Shown piece after piece: positions 9,161-17,639 of a stretch of DNA of 64,000 nucleotides. How positions within the stretch are numbered: the first letter of the stretch is position 1; every line of letters starts with the position of its first letter. The stretch comes from Paludifilum halophilum (lineage in GTDB: Bacteria > Bacillota > Bacilli > Thermoactinomycetales > DSM-45169). The stretch lies in assembly GCF_002245355.1 (NCBI RefSeq), contig NZ_NOWF01000003.1, forward strand, positions 124,001-188,000, given 5' to 3'. The notes beneath the pieces are model-generated. The model searched no databases. It was given only the letters and a program-made list of their open reading frames with translations, and was not told where the DNA came from. Made by a program: the position numbers and the translations under genes.

Positions 9161-10247
9161 ACCCCTGCTTTAACCGGGTGACAGTTGTTTCATCCAATTC
9201 CTGAATGACGGAGACCAGCAGGTCAACTAACTGTTCCGCATCATCCTGATGAATGATCGATGTATGGCTGTGAATATAACGAGCCGGCAACCCCAGAGAA
9301 ACAGTGGGGACCCCTTGATCGTGAAGGTGGATATGGCTCGCATCCGTCGCGCCCCGGTTGATCCATTCGTACTGAAGAGGAATCCCCTTTTTTTCCGCAG
9401 TGTCCTGGACCAGGCGGATCAGCCCGCGATGGGGGACATGACCCGCATCGTAAAGAACAAGGTGAGGACCGGACCCCAGCTTGACCCCGGCTTGATCGCC
9501 GGCCCCCGGTGTATCCCCGGCAATGCCCACATCGACGGCAAACCCGATATCCGGACGGACAGCGGCCGTCGCTGTAAAGGCGCCACGGCGCCCTACTTCT
9601 TCCATAACCGTTCCGACACTGTAAACGCGGTTGGGATGATCCACGGCGTTCAACCGGCGCACCACCTCCACGGCAACAGCACAACCGACCCGGTTGTCCA
9701 TCGCTTTCGCCATCCAATATTTCGGATCGGCCATCACCGTGAACGGGGAGTGGGGAACCATCACATAGCCGGGGGCAACGCCCAAAGCTTCCGCTTCTTC
9801 CTTTCCGGAAACACCCAGATCGACGAACAGATCGTCCATGGGCACCGCTTTTTTCCGTTGTTCTGCGGACAACAAATGGGGAGGCCGCGAACCGACGACA
9901 CCGAGAATTTTACCTTTTCGTGTATAAACATCCACCCTCTGGGCCGAGACCACCTGGCTCCACCAGCCGCCCAGGGGTTGAAAGCGGAGAAATCCCTCAT
10001 CCGTAATCCGAGTCACCAAAAAGCCCACTTCGTCCAAATGACCCGCCACCATAATACGGGGGGACCGGGAACTTCCGCTTTTACGGCCGATCAGAGCTCC
10101 CAAATGATCCGATTTCACCCCATCGACAAAGGGAGATACCCATCGTTCCATCACGCGGCGAACCGGCGCTTCAAACCCCGGAGGTCCGGCCGCTTCCGTC
10201 AATTCCGCCAACATTTCACGAAAACATTCATCCTTTGCTTCTCCCAT
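9159..10247 (-). CDS. M42-family metallo-aminopeptidase (YsdC-like)
   Basis: 362 residues, the length of the M42 family of tetrahedral cytosolic aminopeptidases (B. subtilis YsdC). Metal-site signatures are visible: AGHLDEVG (His/Asp, near residue 67), AMDNRVGC (bridging Asp, near 182), TVMEEVGRRGA (catalytic Glu pair, near 212), VDVGIAGDTPG and the C-terminal IHSHTSIIH. It acts on short peptides with two zinc or cobalt ions. The AGGTG site lies 7 bases before the ATG. It has no operon partner. Confidence 0.92.
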   Translation of the reverse strand: MGEAKDECFREMLAELTEAAGPPGFEAPVRRVMERWVSPFVDGVKSDHLGALIGRKSGSSRSPRIMVAGHLDEVGFLVTRITDEGFLRFQPLGGWWSQVVSAQRVDVYTRKGKILGVVGSRPPHLLSAEQRKKAVPMDDLFVDLGVSGKEEAEALGVAPGYVMVPHSPFTVMADPKYWMAKAMDNRVGCAVAVEVVRRLNAVDHPNRVYSVGTVMEEVGRRGAFTATAAVRPDIGFAVDVGIAGDTPGAGDQAGVKLGSGPHLVLYDAGHVPHRGLIRLVQDTAEKKGIPLQYEWINRGATDASHIHLHDQGVPTVSLGLPARYIHSHTSIIHQDDAEQLVDLLVSVIQELDETTVTRLKQG

Positions 10248-10531
10248 TTATGTACACCTCTTCCCACAACCGATCTGTATTTATCTTATCATAAAGGGGC
10301 CCCCTTTCCGCTTCATGAAATGCCAGATGAAAAGGGGCCGGCTGTTCACGGATCCCCGCCCGTGTTCTAGAAACATTGTGATTTTAGGACGTTCTTGACG
10401 GGTCCGGGTTGGGCCCCACATTCCGTATCGTTGTTCTTACGAGCCCAACGCATTCTGTGTGGAACCAACCCTCCTGAAACGGAGCTTTTTTCACAACGCT
10501 TCCAGGATCACTATCCCGAATTCCCGAAAAA
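10248..10531. other. Intergenic region with a short imperfect inverted repeat
   Basis: No gene is seen. At about 10405-10476 a segment opens with GGGTTGGGCCCCACATTC and ends with the near-inverse of it (TCTGTGTGGAACCAACCC). A similar end (CCGTGTGGAACCCAACCC) occurs once more at 597-614 between polX and the first gene. This could be a degenerate mobile repeat; the support is weak. Confidence 0.35.
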
Positions 10532-10876
10532 TCATACCTTGGGCAGAACAATGGTTAATACATGGTCCTTTTGATCCAGACGCGTATCCATACCGGCGGG
10601 ATCCACCCGTGCCGATAACAGTAAGGCCCATGTGAAGAAACTCTGTTGATTCGCATTTTTTTCCTGTGTTTGACCGCGGAGCATCAAGATGTTTTCTTTG
10701 ACGTTCACATCGATGTCATGAAAATGGAGCGGACTGAGTCCCGGTATTTCCACCTTCACTACGACTTCCCGGTCCGTTTGATAGTAGTCGCTTTGGATTC
10801 TGTCGTTTTGCAACCAATCATCAAACCCCTCGGGTAACAACGGCCCATATCGAGAGCCCCCTTTGCTCAAACCCAT
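10532..10876 (-). CDS. Small heat-shock-like (Hsp20/alpha-crystallin) protein
   Basis: 114 residues, shorter than a standard Hsp20. Residues 30-114 look like a compact alpha-crystallin domain: VVVKVEIPGL, then VKENILMLRG and a final LTIVLPKV strand, matching the beta strands around the conserved P-G-L and I-x-I/V motif. In Bacilli, short proteins of this kind are often spore-associated (CotM-like), which cannot be shown here. The AAAGGAGGG site is only 2 bases from the first ATG but 7 from an in-frame TTG two codons later, so translation may start at 10870. Confidence 0.7.
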   Translation of the reverse strand: MGLSKGGSRYGPLLPEGFDDWLQNDRIQSDYYQTDREVVVKVEIPGLSPLHFHDIDVNVKENILMLRGQTQEKNANQQSFFTWALLLSARVDPAGMDTRLDQKDHVLTIVLPKV

Positions 10877-10961
10877 TCCCTCCTTTCAGGGCACTCACAC
10901 CTTAATCCTCAACGATTTCTTCATCTATACGTTATGAGGGAAAGGCCGGGCCGGTCACCGC

Positions 10962-10988
10962 AAAAAAACACCTCCGCCGAAGGGAGGT
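10962..10988 (-). terminator. Terminator of the small membrane peptide gene
   Basis: Minus strand: ACCTCC, 7-base loop, GGAGGT, then a run of seven T. It lies 25 bases after the stop of the 46-residue gene at 11014. Confidence 0.7.
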
Positions 10989-11013
10989 AAAGGATCGACA
11001 AGCACCTCTTTCC

Positions 11014-11154
11014 TTAATAGTAGGGCCCAAAGCCGCCAAAGCCGCCGCCCCACCACCAAAAGAAAGCAAAAAACAAGAAAAGAATGACGATCACCGCTAC
11101 GGCAATCCATTTCGAGCCAAACAGTCCCAAAAAGCTGGTAGTCGCTCTGCTCAT
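11014..11154 (-). CDS. 46-residue single-pass membrane peptide with Gly/aromatic tail
   Basis: A complete short gene with an excellent ribosome site (AGGGAGGAGG, 8 bases before ATG 11154) and its own terminator. The product has a polar N-terminus (MSRATTSFLGLFGSK), one strongly hydrophobic helix (residues 16-35) and a C-terminal WWW-GGG-FGGFGPYY tail. I do not recognise it as a named family. In general character it is like the tiny Gly-rich hydrophobic peptides (YjcZ/YosL type) found in sporulating Bacilli, but with the Gly-rich part at the C-terminus. Function unknown. Confidence 0.7.
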   Translation of the reverse strand: MSRATTSFLGLFGSKWIAVAVIVILFLFFAFFWWWGGGFGGFGPYY

Positions 11155-11241
11155 CTGCAACCTCCTCCCTGCACATTTGCTCTATATACTCTATGTTCCG
11201 ACCTGTCCCCGGGTGTGGACGAATGACACTCCGGCTCCACA

Positions 11242-11271
11242 TTGACAGTTCGAGGGATCGACCCTTATGAT
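11242..11271 (+). promoter_or_regulatory. Sigma-A promoter of the thiDE operon
   Basis: TTGACA (11242-11247), 18-base spacer, TATGAT (11266-11271), about 20 bases before the TPP aptamer. Confidence 0.75.
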
Positions 11272-11290
11272 AAAAACAAGTATTAAACAT

Positions 11291-11382
11291 GACGGGAGCT
11301 CGGGAAAACCGGGCTGAGAGGGCGGCTGATTCGCCGCCGACCGTTCGACCTGATCTGGGTAATGCCAGCGGAGGTAACCTGA
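11291..11382 (+). promoter_or_regulatory. TPP riboswitch (thi box)
   Basis: Contains the hallmark aptamer elements in order: GGGAGCTCGG, GGGCTGAGAGGG, a GGCGGC/GCCGCC hairpin, and GACCTGATCTGGGTAATGCC. It is followed by an intrinsic terminator, so thiamine pyrophosphate is expected to switch transcription of thiD-thiE off. Confidence 0.96.
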
Positions 11383-11408
11383 CACGATCTGTGTTTTCGA
11401 AAAACACT

Positions 11409-11440
11409 CGCCGCCGGTATCAGATCCGGCGGCGTTTTAT
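11409..11440 (+). terminator. Terminator of the TPP riboswitch
   Basis: Perfect 9-base-pair stem (CGCCGCCGG at 11409 with CCGGCGGCG ending at 11434) and a U-rich tail, just after the aptamer and 36 bases before thiD. Confidence 0.88.
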
Positions 11441-11475
11441 TGTTTCTTAATCCATATCCCGAAGGAGGATGACCG

Positions 11476-12276
11476 ATGCATACTCCCCGAGCCCTGACCA
11501 TCGCCGGTTCGGACAGCGGAGGCGGTGCCGGTATCCAGGCGGATATCAAAACCTTTCAAGAACTCGGCGTCTTTGGAATGACTGCTCTGACTGCGGTTAC
11601 CGCTCAAAATACACGGGATGTCACCGGAATCTATGAACTGCCTGAAGAAGCTGTCGCCCGCCAGATCGACGCTGTTGCAGAAGACATCGGAGTGGATGCG
11701 GCCAAAACCGGAATGATCGCCAGTGTTTCCATCATGGAAGTAGTGGCCGCCAAGGTCAAGGAACACCGGATCCACGGATTGGTCATCGATCCGGTGATGA
11801 TCGCCAAAAGCGGTGTTCCCCTGTTGGAGGAACCCGCTCGAAAAGCGTTGCAAGAAATCCTCCTTCCCCTTGCCCGAATCATAACCCCCAACCTTCACGA
11901 AGCGGAGGCCATCGTAGGAAGGGAACTGGATACGGAGGAAAAAAGGAAAGATGCCGCCCGGCACATGGCAGACCTGGGAGCGGAAGCGGTCATTATCAAG
12001 GGAGGGCATGTGGAAGACGATCAGGCCACGGACTTGTTATTTGACGGGTCCCGGTTTTATACCTTTACCGCTCCCCGGTTTCACACTCCGCATACGCACG
12101 GGACGGGGTGTACCTTTTCCGCCGCACTGACCGCCTCGCTGGCCAAAGGAAAGCCTTTGCTGGAGACGGTGGAAACAGCCAAACAATTCATAACGGAAGC
12201 GATCCAACACCCTCTCCACATCGGCGGCGGTCACGGTCCGACCAACCATTGGGCTTACCGTTCGTCCCGTACTTGA
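11476..12276 (+). CDS. thiD: Hydroxymethylpyrimidine/phosphomethylpyrimidine kinase
   Basis: 266 residues. It phosphorylates HMP and HMP-P to HMP-PP for thiamine synthesis. Ribokinase-like motifs: [22 protein letters not shown] at the N-terminus, [11 protein letters not shown] near 115, [10 protein letters not shown] near 137 and the anion-hole [10 protein letters not shown] near 213. The AAGGAGG site is 8 bases from the ATG. It is first in a riboswitch-controlled operon with thiE. A paralogue at 17640 is assigned to pdxK; the GTGCT (here) versus GAGCT (there) difference and the riboswitch separate them. Confidence 0.93.
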   Translation: MHTPRALTIAGSDSGGGAGIQADIKTFQELGVFGMTALTAVTAQNTRDVTGIYELPEEAVARQIDAVAEDIGVDAAKTGMIASVSIMEVVAAKVKEHRIHGLVIDPVMIAKSGVPLLEEPARKALQEILLPLARIITPNLHEAEAIVGRELDTEEKRKDAARHMADLGAEAVIIKGGHVEDDQATDLLFDGSRFYTFTAPRFHTPHTHGTGCTFSAALTASLAKGKPLLETVETAKQFITEAIQHPLHIGGGHGPTNHWAYRSSRT

Positions 12277-12299
12277 CAAAAAAAGGAGGTTTCACTTCT

Positions 12300-12959
12300 A
12301 TGGATTTTTCTCCTTCGCTCCTCCGACTCTATTTTGTGATGGGGAGCCAGGACTGTGCTGGACGTGACCCTGCCTGGGTACTGGAAGAAGCCATCGCCGG
12401 GGGGATCACCCTGTTTCAGCTTCGAGAAAAAGGCTCCTCTCTCACCTTGGGCGAAACCGTGGCATTGGGAAGGCGCCTCAAGGCCATCTGCGATGAACAC
12501 CGAATCCCCCTCATCGTCAATGATCGGGCCGATCTAGCGATGATTCTGGGGGCCGACGGCGTTCACGTCGGCCAGGATGACCTGCCTGCCGACGAGGTTC
12601 GACAACTCATCGGTACCCGATCCGTGCTGGGTGTCTCCTGCGAAACGCCGGAAGAAGCGTTACAAACCCGGAATTCCGGTGCCGAATATATCGGTACAGG
12701 AGCCATGTACGCCACATCATCCAAACCGGATGCCGGAAAACCCGTCGGCCCCGCAGCTGTAGAGCATATTCGGGCTGAGATGAAATCCTGTCCGCCGATT
12801 GTCGGAATCGGTGGGATCACCGCGGCAAATGCCACTCCGGTGATCCGGGCGGGCGCTGAAGGTGTCGCTGTGATCTCCGCCATCGCCTCGGCGGAGAACC
12901 CCCGCCGCGCCGCCGGAAACCTGAGGGAAACGGTGGAGACCACCCTTTCTAACCGATAA
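12300..12959 (+). CDS. thiE: Thiamine-phosphate synthase
   Basis: 219 residues, full length. It joins HMP-PP and thiazole phosphate into thiamine monophosphate. TIM-barrel motifs: FQLREK near 41, IVNDRADLA near 73, ADGVHVGQDDL near 86, GTGAMYATSSKPDAG near 136 and VGIGGIT near 164. The ATG at 12300 has AAAGGAGGT 10 bases upstream and lies 24 bases after thiD. No thiM, thiC or thiG is present nearby, so the operon only covers the salvage and coupling steps. Confidence 0.95.
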   Translation: MDFSPSLLRLYFVMGSQDCAGRDPAWVLEEAIAGGITLFQLREKGSSLTLGETVALGRRLKAICDEHRIPLIVNDRADLAMILGADGVHVGQDDLPADEVRQLIGTRSVLGVSCETPEEALQTRNSGAEYIGTGAMYATSSKPDAGKPVGPAAVEHIRAEMKSCPPIVGIGGITAANATPVIRAGAEGVAVISAIASAENPRRAAGNLRETVETTLSNR

Positions 12960-12961
12960 AC

Positions 12962-14161
12962 CTACCAGGTAACCGGTAAATGGATCAAACCGCGCATCAG
13001 ATAACTGGGTCTCCACTTCAGCGTTTTCGGATCCACTCCGAACCGAAGATCAGGCATCCGCTGAAGCAGTGTGTTGACAGCAATCTCTCCCTCCAACCGG
13101 GCGAGAGGAGCACCCAAACAATAATGGATACCCATACCGAAGGCGATATGGCGATTCGCCCCCCGGGTGATGTCAAAGCGATCCGGTTCATCGAACCGAT
13201 TCTCATCGCGATTGGCGGAAGCGAGGACCACCAAAACCATATCCCCCTTGGGAATCCGCTTACCGTGCAGTTCCACTTCTTCCGCGGCCCAGCGGTTTGT
13301 CGCCACCTCCACCGGTGAATAAAAACGGAGCATTTCTTCGATTGTAGACCGAATCAGACCGGGATCGTTTTTCAGTTTATCCATTTGATCCGGATGTTCG
13401 AGCAAGGCCAAAACCCCGTTTCCAATCAAGTTAACGGTGGTTTCGTGTCCGGCGACAATCAGCAGAAATACGGTAGAGTACAATTCGTTTTCGGTCAATT
13501 GTTCCCCTTCGGACTCCACATGGAGGAGGGCGCTGATCAGATCGTCTCCGGGGCGGCCGCGGCGTTTGTCAAACAAATCCCGCAAATAATCGATAAAAGC
13601 CCTGATGGACGGGACCGCTTCCTGCATCCTTTCCGGGTGATTGGTCGCTCTGATGACGGCGTTGGACCACTCCCGGAATCGGTCCCGATCCTGCACAGGA
13701 ATCCCCAACATCTCACAAATTACGATAATCGGCAACGGAAAAGCGAAATCATCGATCAAATCCATCCTCTTCCGTTGTTCCGCCTCATCCAGCAAGCCAT
13801 GGACAATCTGCTCGATCCGCTGACGCAACCCTTCGATCATTCGGGGAGTAAACGCCTTGTGAACCAAGGATCGCAGCCGCGTATGGTCGGGCGGGTCCGA
13901 ACTCAACATATGCCGGGTGATAAAATCTCTTTCCATCGTGGATAACACCATATCTTCGGATGAGATCAGTCCACGCGGATTTTTGACCAAACGGTTGTCT
14001 TTCAAAGCGGACACCGCATCTTGATACCGGGTAATCACCCACCCCGTTTGTCCGTCCGGCATCGTAATCCGGTAGACGGGATCTTTGGCCCGCAACTCCG
14101 CATAAACCGGGTAAGCCTCCGCTTTAAACTCCGACGAAAAAAAATCCAATGTCTGAATCAC
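12962..14161 (-). CDS. Cytochrome P450 (CYP107-like)
   Basis: 399 residues, a soluble bacterial class I P450. Key elements are present: I-helix AGHETT (near 240), ExxR in EEMLR (near 281), the PERF-region FDEPDRFD, and the haem-cysteine loop FGMGIHYCLG (near 345). Overall it resembles Bacillus CYP107 enzymes such as BioI and YjiB, but the substrate cannot be told. No ferredoxin or reductase gene is close. It is convergent with thiE (2 bases apart), with no operon partner, so it looks like an accessory gene. Confidence 0.92.
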   Translation of the reverse strand: MIQTLDFFSSEFKAEAYPVYAELRAKDPVYRITMPDGQTGWVITRYQDAVSALKDNRLVKNPRGLISSEDMVLSTMERDFITRHMLSSDPPDHTRLRSLVHKAFTPRMIEGLRQRIEQIVHGLLDEAEQRKRMDLIDDFAFPLPIIVICEMLGIPVQDRDRFREWSNAVIRATNHPERMQEAVPSIRAFIDYLRDLFDKRRGRPGDDLISALLHVESEGEQLTENELYSTVFLLIVAGHETTVNLIGNGVLALLEHPDQMDKLKNDPGLIRSTIEEMLRFYSPVEVATNRWAAEEVELHGKRIPKGDMVLVVLASANRDENRFDEPDRFDITRGANRHIAFGMGIHYCLGAPLARLEGEIAVNTLLQRMPDLRFGVDPKTLKWRPSYLMRGLIHLPVTW

Positions 14162-14199
14162 ACGGATTCCCCTTTCCTTTTTGTACGGTACCCACTTTC

Positions 14200-14234
14200 A
14201 AAAAGAGCGTCCGCCGACTGACGGGCGCTCTTTT
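14200..14234. terminator. Bidirectional terminator after sodC
   Basis: AAAAAGAGCG (14200-14209) pairs with CGCTCTTTT (14226-14234). On the minus strand it ends in five T just beyond the sodC stop. Confidence 0.75.
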
Positions 14235-14247
14235 CCTCTTCGATCGT

Positions 14248-14808
14248 TTATTTTTCCTTTACGACTCCACAGGCGATTCGGTCTCCGGCATCACCGGCCG
14301 GGTCCGTTTTCAGATCATCGGGATCCTCATGGATCACCAAAGCGGTTCCGTCTTTCTTCAGCAGGGAATGATCCCCCGGCCCCAATGTCGTTCCTTTAGC
14401 GGTCACCTTCAATTCTCCGGTTCCGCCGGATTGAATCTCCAGGTTAGGCAGATCACCCGCATGACTGCCGTCAGGATTGTTCTTTCCGTGAGCCTTGTCT
14501 TCCGGGTTAAAATGACCTCCTGCCGACTGAAAGTCAGGCGGTTGACAAGTTCCGGTCTCGTGAATGTGAAATCCGTGCTCGCCGGATTCCAAATCCATCG
14601 CTTTCAGATGAATATCCACCCCATTTTCCGTTTCCGTCAGAGTAGCGGTGCCCACTCTGTCTCCATCCGCATTCTGCAATTGTGCGACTGCCGCCTTCGG
14701 CTCCTTAGGCTCCTTCTCCTCGGACCCGGTTTCTTCGGGCGAATCCGGGGAACACCCCGTTAATAGAACAGCCAACAAGGTGCTCGCCGCAATCAGCGTT
14801 CCCCTCAT
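14248..14808 (-). CDS. sodC: Lipoprotein Cu/Zn superoxide dismutase
   Basis: 186 residues. A lipoprotein signal peptide (residues 1-19) ends in the lipobox LLTGC, so the mature protein is anchored outside the membrane. An acidic Glu/Lys/Pro linker follows (20-37). The SOD fold shows the Cu/Zn ligands in EHGFHIHE, GGHFNP, HAGDLPN and ALVIHEDPDD, with the disulfide pair in TGTCQPP and RIACGVV. It is similar to B. subtilis YojM, whose enzymatic activity is debated. The ATG at 14808 has GGAGGG 6 bases upstream; a longer frame upstream has none. Confidence 0.9.
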   Translation of the reverse strand: MRGTLIAASTLLAVLLTGCSPDSPEETGSEEKEPKEPKAAVAQLQNADGDRVGTATLTETENGVDIHLKAMDLESGEHGFHIHETGTCQPPDFQSAGGHFNPEDKAHGKNNPDGSHAGDLPNLEIQSGGTGELKVTAKGTTLGPGDHSLLKKDGTALVIHEDPDDLKTDPAGDAGDRIACGVVKEK

Positions 14809-14902
14809 GGTTTTCCCTCCATTTCCAACAATCCTTTTCCTTTTTACAGTGTTCGTCAAAATCTAAAAAATCCCCTTTCCGAGTACCCAAGTTATAAACA
14901 AT

Positions 14903-14931
14903 AAAAAGTCCCGTGACACAGTCAACGGGAC
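14903..14931 (-). terminator. Terminator after the PfpI-like gene
   Basis: Minus strand: GTCCCGT, 10-base loop, ACGGGAC, then five T, 22 bases after the stop at 14953. Confidence 0.75.
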
Positions 14932-14952
14932 ACGAAACATTCATGAACAACA

Positions 14953-15504
14953 TTACTTTTGGAGCAGGTTCAGAAACTCCTTCATAAAGTCCGGCAGATC
15001 CGGCCAAGCGTGACCGGAAACCAGATTCTTTTCCACATGCAGATTTTCCGGGATATAACGGGCACCGGCACGCTCCACTTCCGGTCGGCAGTTGGTGAAG
15101 GCGGTCATTTCGCGGCCCTCGGCCACATCCGGCACGACGGCAAAAAGGAGGGCGGCATGGCAAATCGCTCCCACCGGCTTCCCTTCATGGAAGAAATGGC
15201 GGAGGATTTCCGGCACTTTTTCGTGCATCCGGATATGTTCCGGGGCGCGGCCTCCGGGGATGACCAGCCCGTCGAATTCCGCCGGATTGATTTCGTCAAA
15301 GGAGGCATGTGCATCTAAACCGTAAGCCCATTTTTCAGTGAAAGTTTCCATCGCCGGTTCGAAATCGTGAACGACGGTTTGCAGCTTTTTCTTCTTGGGA
15401 GCGGCGATCACCGCTTCATGACCTTCTTCCAACAGACGATAGTAGGGATAAAACACTTCCAGCGCTTCTACAGCATCTCCTGTCAGGATCAGTACCTTGG
15501 CCAT
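14953..15504 (-). CDS. DJ-1/PfpI family protein
   Basis: 183 residues of the class I glutamine-amidotransferase-like fold. The nucleophile elbow is AICHAA (Cys near residue 111), the conserved acid lies in GDAVEALE near the start, and the oxyanion turn is VIPGGRAPE. This is the layout of PfpI/YhbO/YraA proteins, implicated in stress resistance and, disputedly, in deglycation or glyoxalase activity. The ATG at 15504 has GGAGG 8 bases upstream. It is a single-gene unit. Confidence 0.85.
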   Translation of the reverse strand: MAKVLILTGDAVEALEVFYPYYRLLEEGHEAVIAAPKKKKLQTVVHDFEPAMETFTEKWAYGLDAHASFDEINPAEFDGLVIPGGRAPEHIRMHEKVPEILRHFFHEGKPVGAICHAALLFAVVPDVAEGREMTAFTNCRPEVERAGARYIPENLHVEKNLVSGHAWPDLPDFMKEFLNLLQK

Positions 15505-15629
15505 TCTCTCAACCTCCGTGCTCAACATTAGATTTTTAAACTCCGCTTATCATTTTTCCTTTTTTCGAGAGATCCAAACCACTTATTGATCACTTTCTTA
15601 ATTCTATTTTTGTATGGATTCACCCGATG

Positions 15630-16348
15630 TTACGGTCCTTGTACCGGCGGCCGCAAATAATGGGAAGCGAACTCCTCAGCATAGGGAACGTCCGACCGGC
15701 GGACTGCCTCAGCGGCCGCTTCCGCATCATAGGCCGTTTCCCTCATGAGCACGTCGGGGCCCAGAAGGGCCCAACAGGCCCCCTTCGTTCTCACAGTCAG
15801 GCCGATACTGCCGGGATTGACCACTCGTTTCCCGTCGATGCGGCGGTCAAACGGGACATGGGTGTGACCGCATACCACCACCGATTGCGACACTCCGGCC
15901 AACATGGAACGCACATCCGCTTCCGGTGTCCCCCTTCGAATCGCCTCCTCATCGCTACGAGGCGATCCGTGAACAAAAAGCACTTCACCCAATCCTTCGA
16001 TCTTGAGAGATTGCCTCGCGCCGGCAGTTCCTGCAAAAATCGCCGCTGATCCCCGGTCAGCTGGTCGGCACACCACCGATTCACATCCGCTACAAACGGA
16101 TCCAGCCCCTCTGCCTCTCCATATCTCCCCGCCACTTCCCGATCGGCGTTTCCCCGAACCCAGTAGACAACGGTCTCCTCACTCAGACGGATGAGACGTT
16201 CCAACACTTCCTGCGGATGCGGACCCCAAGCCACGTCTCCCCCGACCAGCACCGCATCCGGAGCCTCCTGTTCCCATTCCGCCAACACCGCATCCAAAGC
16301 CAACCTATTGCCATGAATATCGAAAAAAGCGGCTACGCTTCGCAACAT
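15630..16348 (-). pseudogene. Metallophosphoesterase broken by a frameshift
   Basis: Two overlapping reading frames together make one calcineurin-like phosphoesterase of about 238 residues. The first (ATG 16348) supplies DIHGN, GGDVAWG and RGNAD; the second supplies VHGSP, CGHTHVPFD and NPGSIGL. The change of frame is needed at about 16015-16025 (after LPAR, before QSLKIEG): one base appears to be missing. All metal ligands are otherwise intact, so the break is recent or a sequencing error. I see no slippery sequence suggesting programmed frameshifting. The GGGAGG site lies 9 bases before the ATG. Confidence 0.82.
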
Positions 16349-16448
16349 CCCACAATGCCTCCCTGACGTTTCGATATGGTCCTATTTTGACTTCCTACCC
16401 CTGATATGAGAGGATTTAAAAGAATTGAAAAAGTGTCGGAGGGATTTC

Positions 16449-16862
16449 ATGAAGGATAAATTGCTCCCCGTGTTGATCATTGCAGTGATTCAATACATTT
16501 GTCTTTTATGGGTATACACAAACTCACCGCTTTCATATGAGGACTATGGGGGAAAGGCTTTTCTGGCTTTTGACTTTACCATTATCACCGCTCTCATTGT
16601 TTTATTTTATGGTGTCCCCATCTCCCTTTTATCCGATTATCTCACAACTAACAAGCCCCTTCGATGGTTTTGGGCCATGCTGATTCATGCTATCGGGGGA
16701 GCGTTTGGTGTGGTATTGTTATCAGTCCTGCTATCGCTCCCGGATTTCAAAATCAATTACAGTTTAGTAATATTCGGGTTCTGCGTAGCCTTCCTTTACT
16801 GGGTAATCGATGAAGTACTAAAGATCCGCAAGAAAAAACGGGAAACCATAGATGCCCCCTAA
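16449..16862 (+). CDS. Four-helix membrane protein of unknown function
   Basis: 137 residues with four predicted membrane helices at about 5-22, 40-62, 75-97 and 105-123, and a short basic C-terminal tail (KIRKKKR) that would be cytoplasmic. The ATG at 16449 has GGAGG 6 bases upstream. I do not recognise the family. Codon use is more AT-rich than the neighbours, and it sits next to an IS remnant, so transfer is possible. No partner gene. Confidence 0.65.
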   Translation: MKDKLLPVLIIAVIQYICLLWVYTNSPLSYEDYGGKAFLAFDFTIITALIVLFYGVPISLLSDYLTTNKPLRWFWAMLIHAIGGAFGVVLLSVLLSLPDFKINYSLVIFGFCVAFLYWVIDEVLKIRKKKRETIDAP

Positions 16863-17025
16863 GGGTAAACACATGCCAAAAGGTCACATAAACCCAAGGG
16901 GACTTTTTTATACCGTTAGGCTACTCTAGCCATCGAGCCGGGAAGGTTGTATACTGAGCCCCTGAGGGGTGCAACAAGGGTATGGTAGAATAAAAAGTAA
17001 GGAAATGGAACGGGAGGATGCTACC

Positions 17026-17226
17026 ATGCCCAAAAGCAAACTGACCGATGATGAAAAATTGGCCTTGGTGCTGGCCGGGTTAAAAGGAAATGTGCCACTT
17101 TCGGATCTGTTGCGCCAGTATGGTGTGAGTCAAGCCACGTACTACAAACTGCGAGACCGTTTTCTTGAGGCGGGACAAAATACTGATTCCGCGTTCGGGA
17201 TCCCCTTTATATTCTTGTTCCAATAA
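17026..17226 (+). mobile_element. Truncated transposase (helix-turn-helix N-terminal fragment)
   Basis: From ATG 17026 (GGGAGG 9 bases upstream) the first ~50 residues (KLTDDEKLALVLAGLKG, then LLRQYGVSQATYYKLRDRFLEAG) look like the helix-turn-helix start of an IS3-type OrfA or related transposase. Homology ends near 17177, and the rest of the frame (17178-17226) reads through the reverse complement of another decayed gene. No downstream transposase core or terminal repeats were seen. Confidence 0.7.
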
Positions 17227-17518
17227 GTATACATATTGTTGATGAAGTTCACGGTATTGTTTTCGACTTTTTTCCCTCTCACCCGCCAAACGAAAGTAAT
17301 TGGTTTGTACATGCTTTCATCTAGCGGCCTCCGTAACATTCCCCCGCTCAAACAGCCGATGGATCAAATTCTCAATCCGTTGTGCCGCCCTTAAGAAATT
17401 TCTCTTTTTCTCCTCTCGCATAAGCTTCATCATCCGACCAAGATTCAAGACAGGTATCGAGAAAATCGATTTTTTGCCGTAATTTTTTTCGATGGACTTT
17501 CAGTTGTTGAATCATCAT
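17178..17518 (-). pseudogene. Decayed gene of unknown family, cut by the IS remnant
   Basis: A proper start exists (AAGGAG six bases before ATG 17518) and the first 42 residues form a basic coiled helix (KLRQKIDFLDTCLESW). A frameshift near 17385 then leads to a stop at 17372; in the other frame the protein-like sequence goes on (RIENLIHRLFERGN), meets an in-frame TGA near 17315, and continues (GEREKSRKQYRELHQQYVYL) until the transposase junction near 17178. I cannot name the family. Confidence 0.5.
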
Positions 17519-17639
17519 TCGTTTCTCCTTATTCCATCTGAAATGAAAACGAATCATGCAACCCGCGTAAAATCCCTTTATAATAAAAGGGGATCCAAAC
17601 CCATGGACAAACCGAGTTTGATGATAGGGAGGACCAACC

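Noticed and set aside
10405-10476. Repeat shared with 597-614 as a third mobile family
   Set aside because: Only about 18 bases agree between the two places; too little to call a family, so it is noted in the gap entry only.
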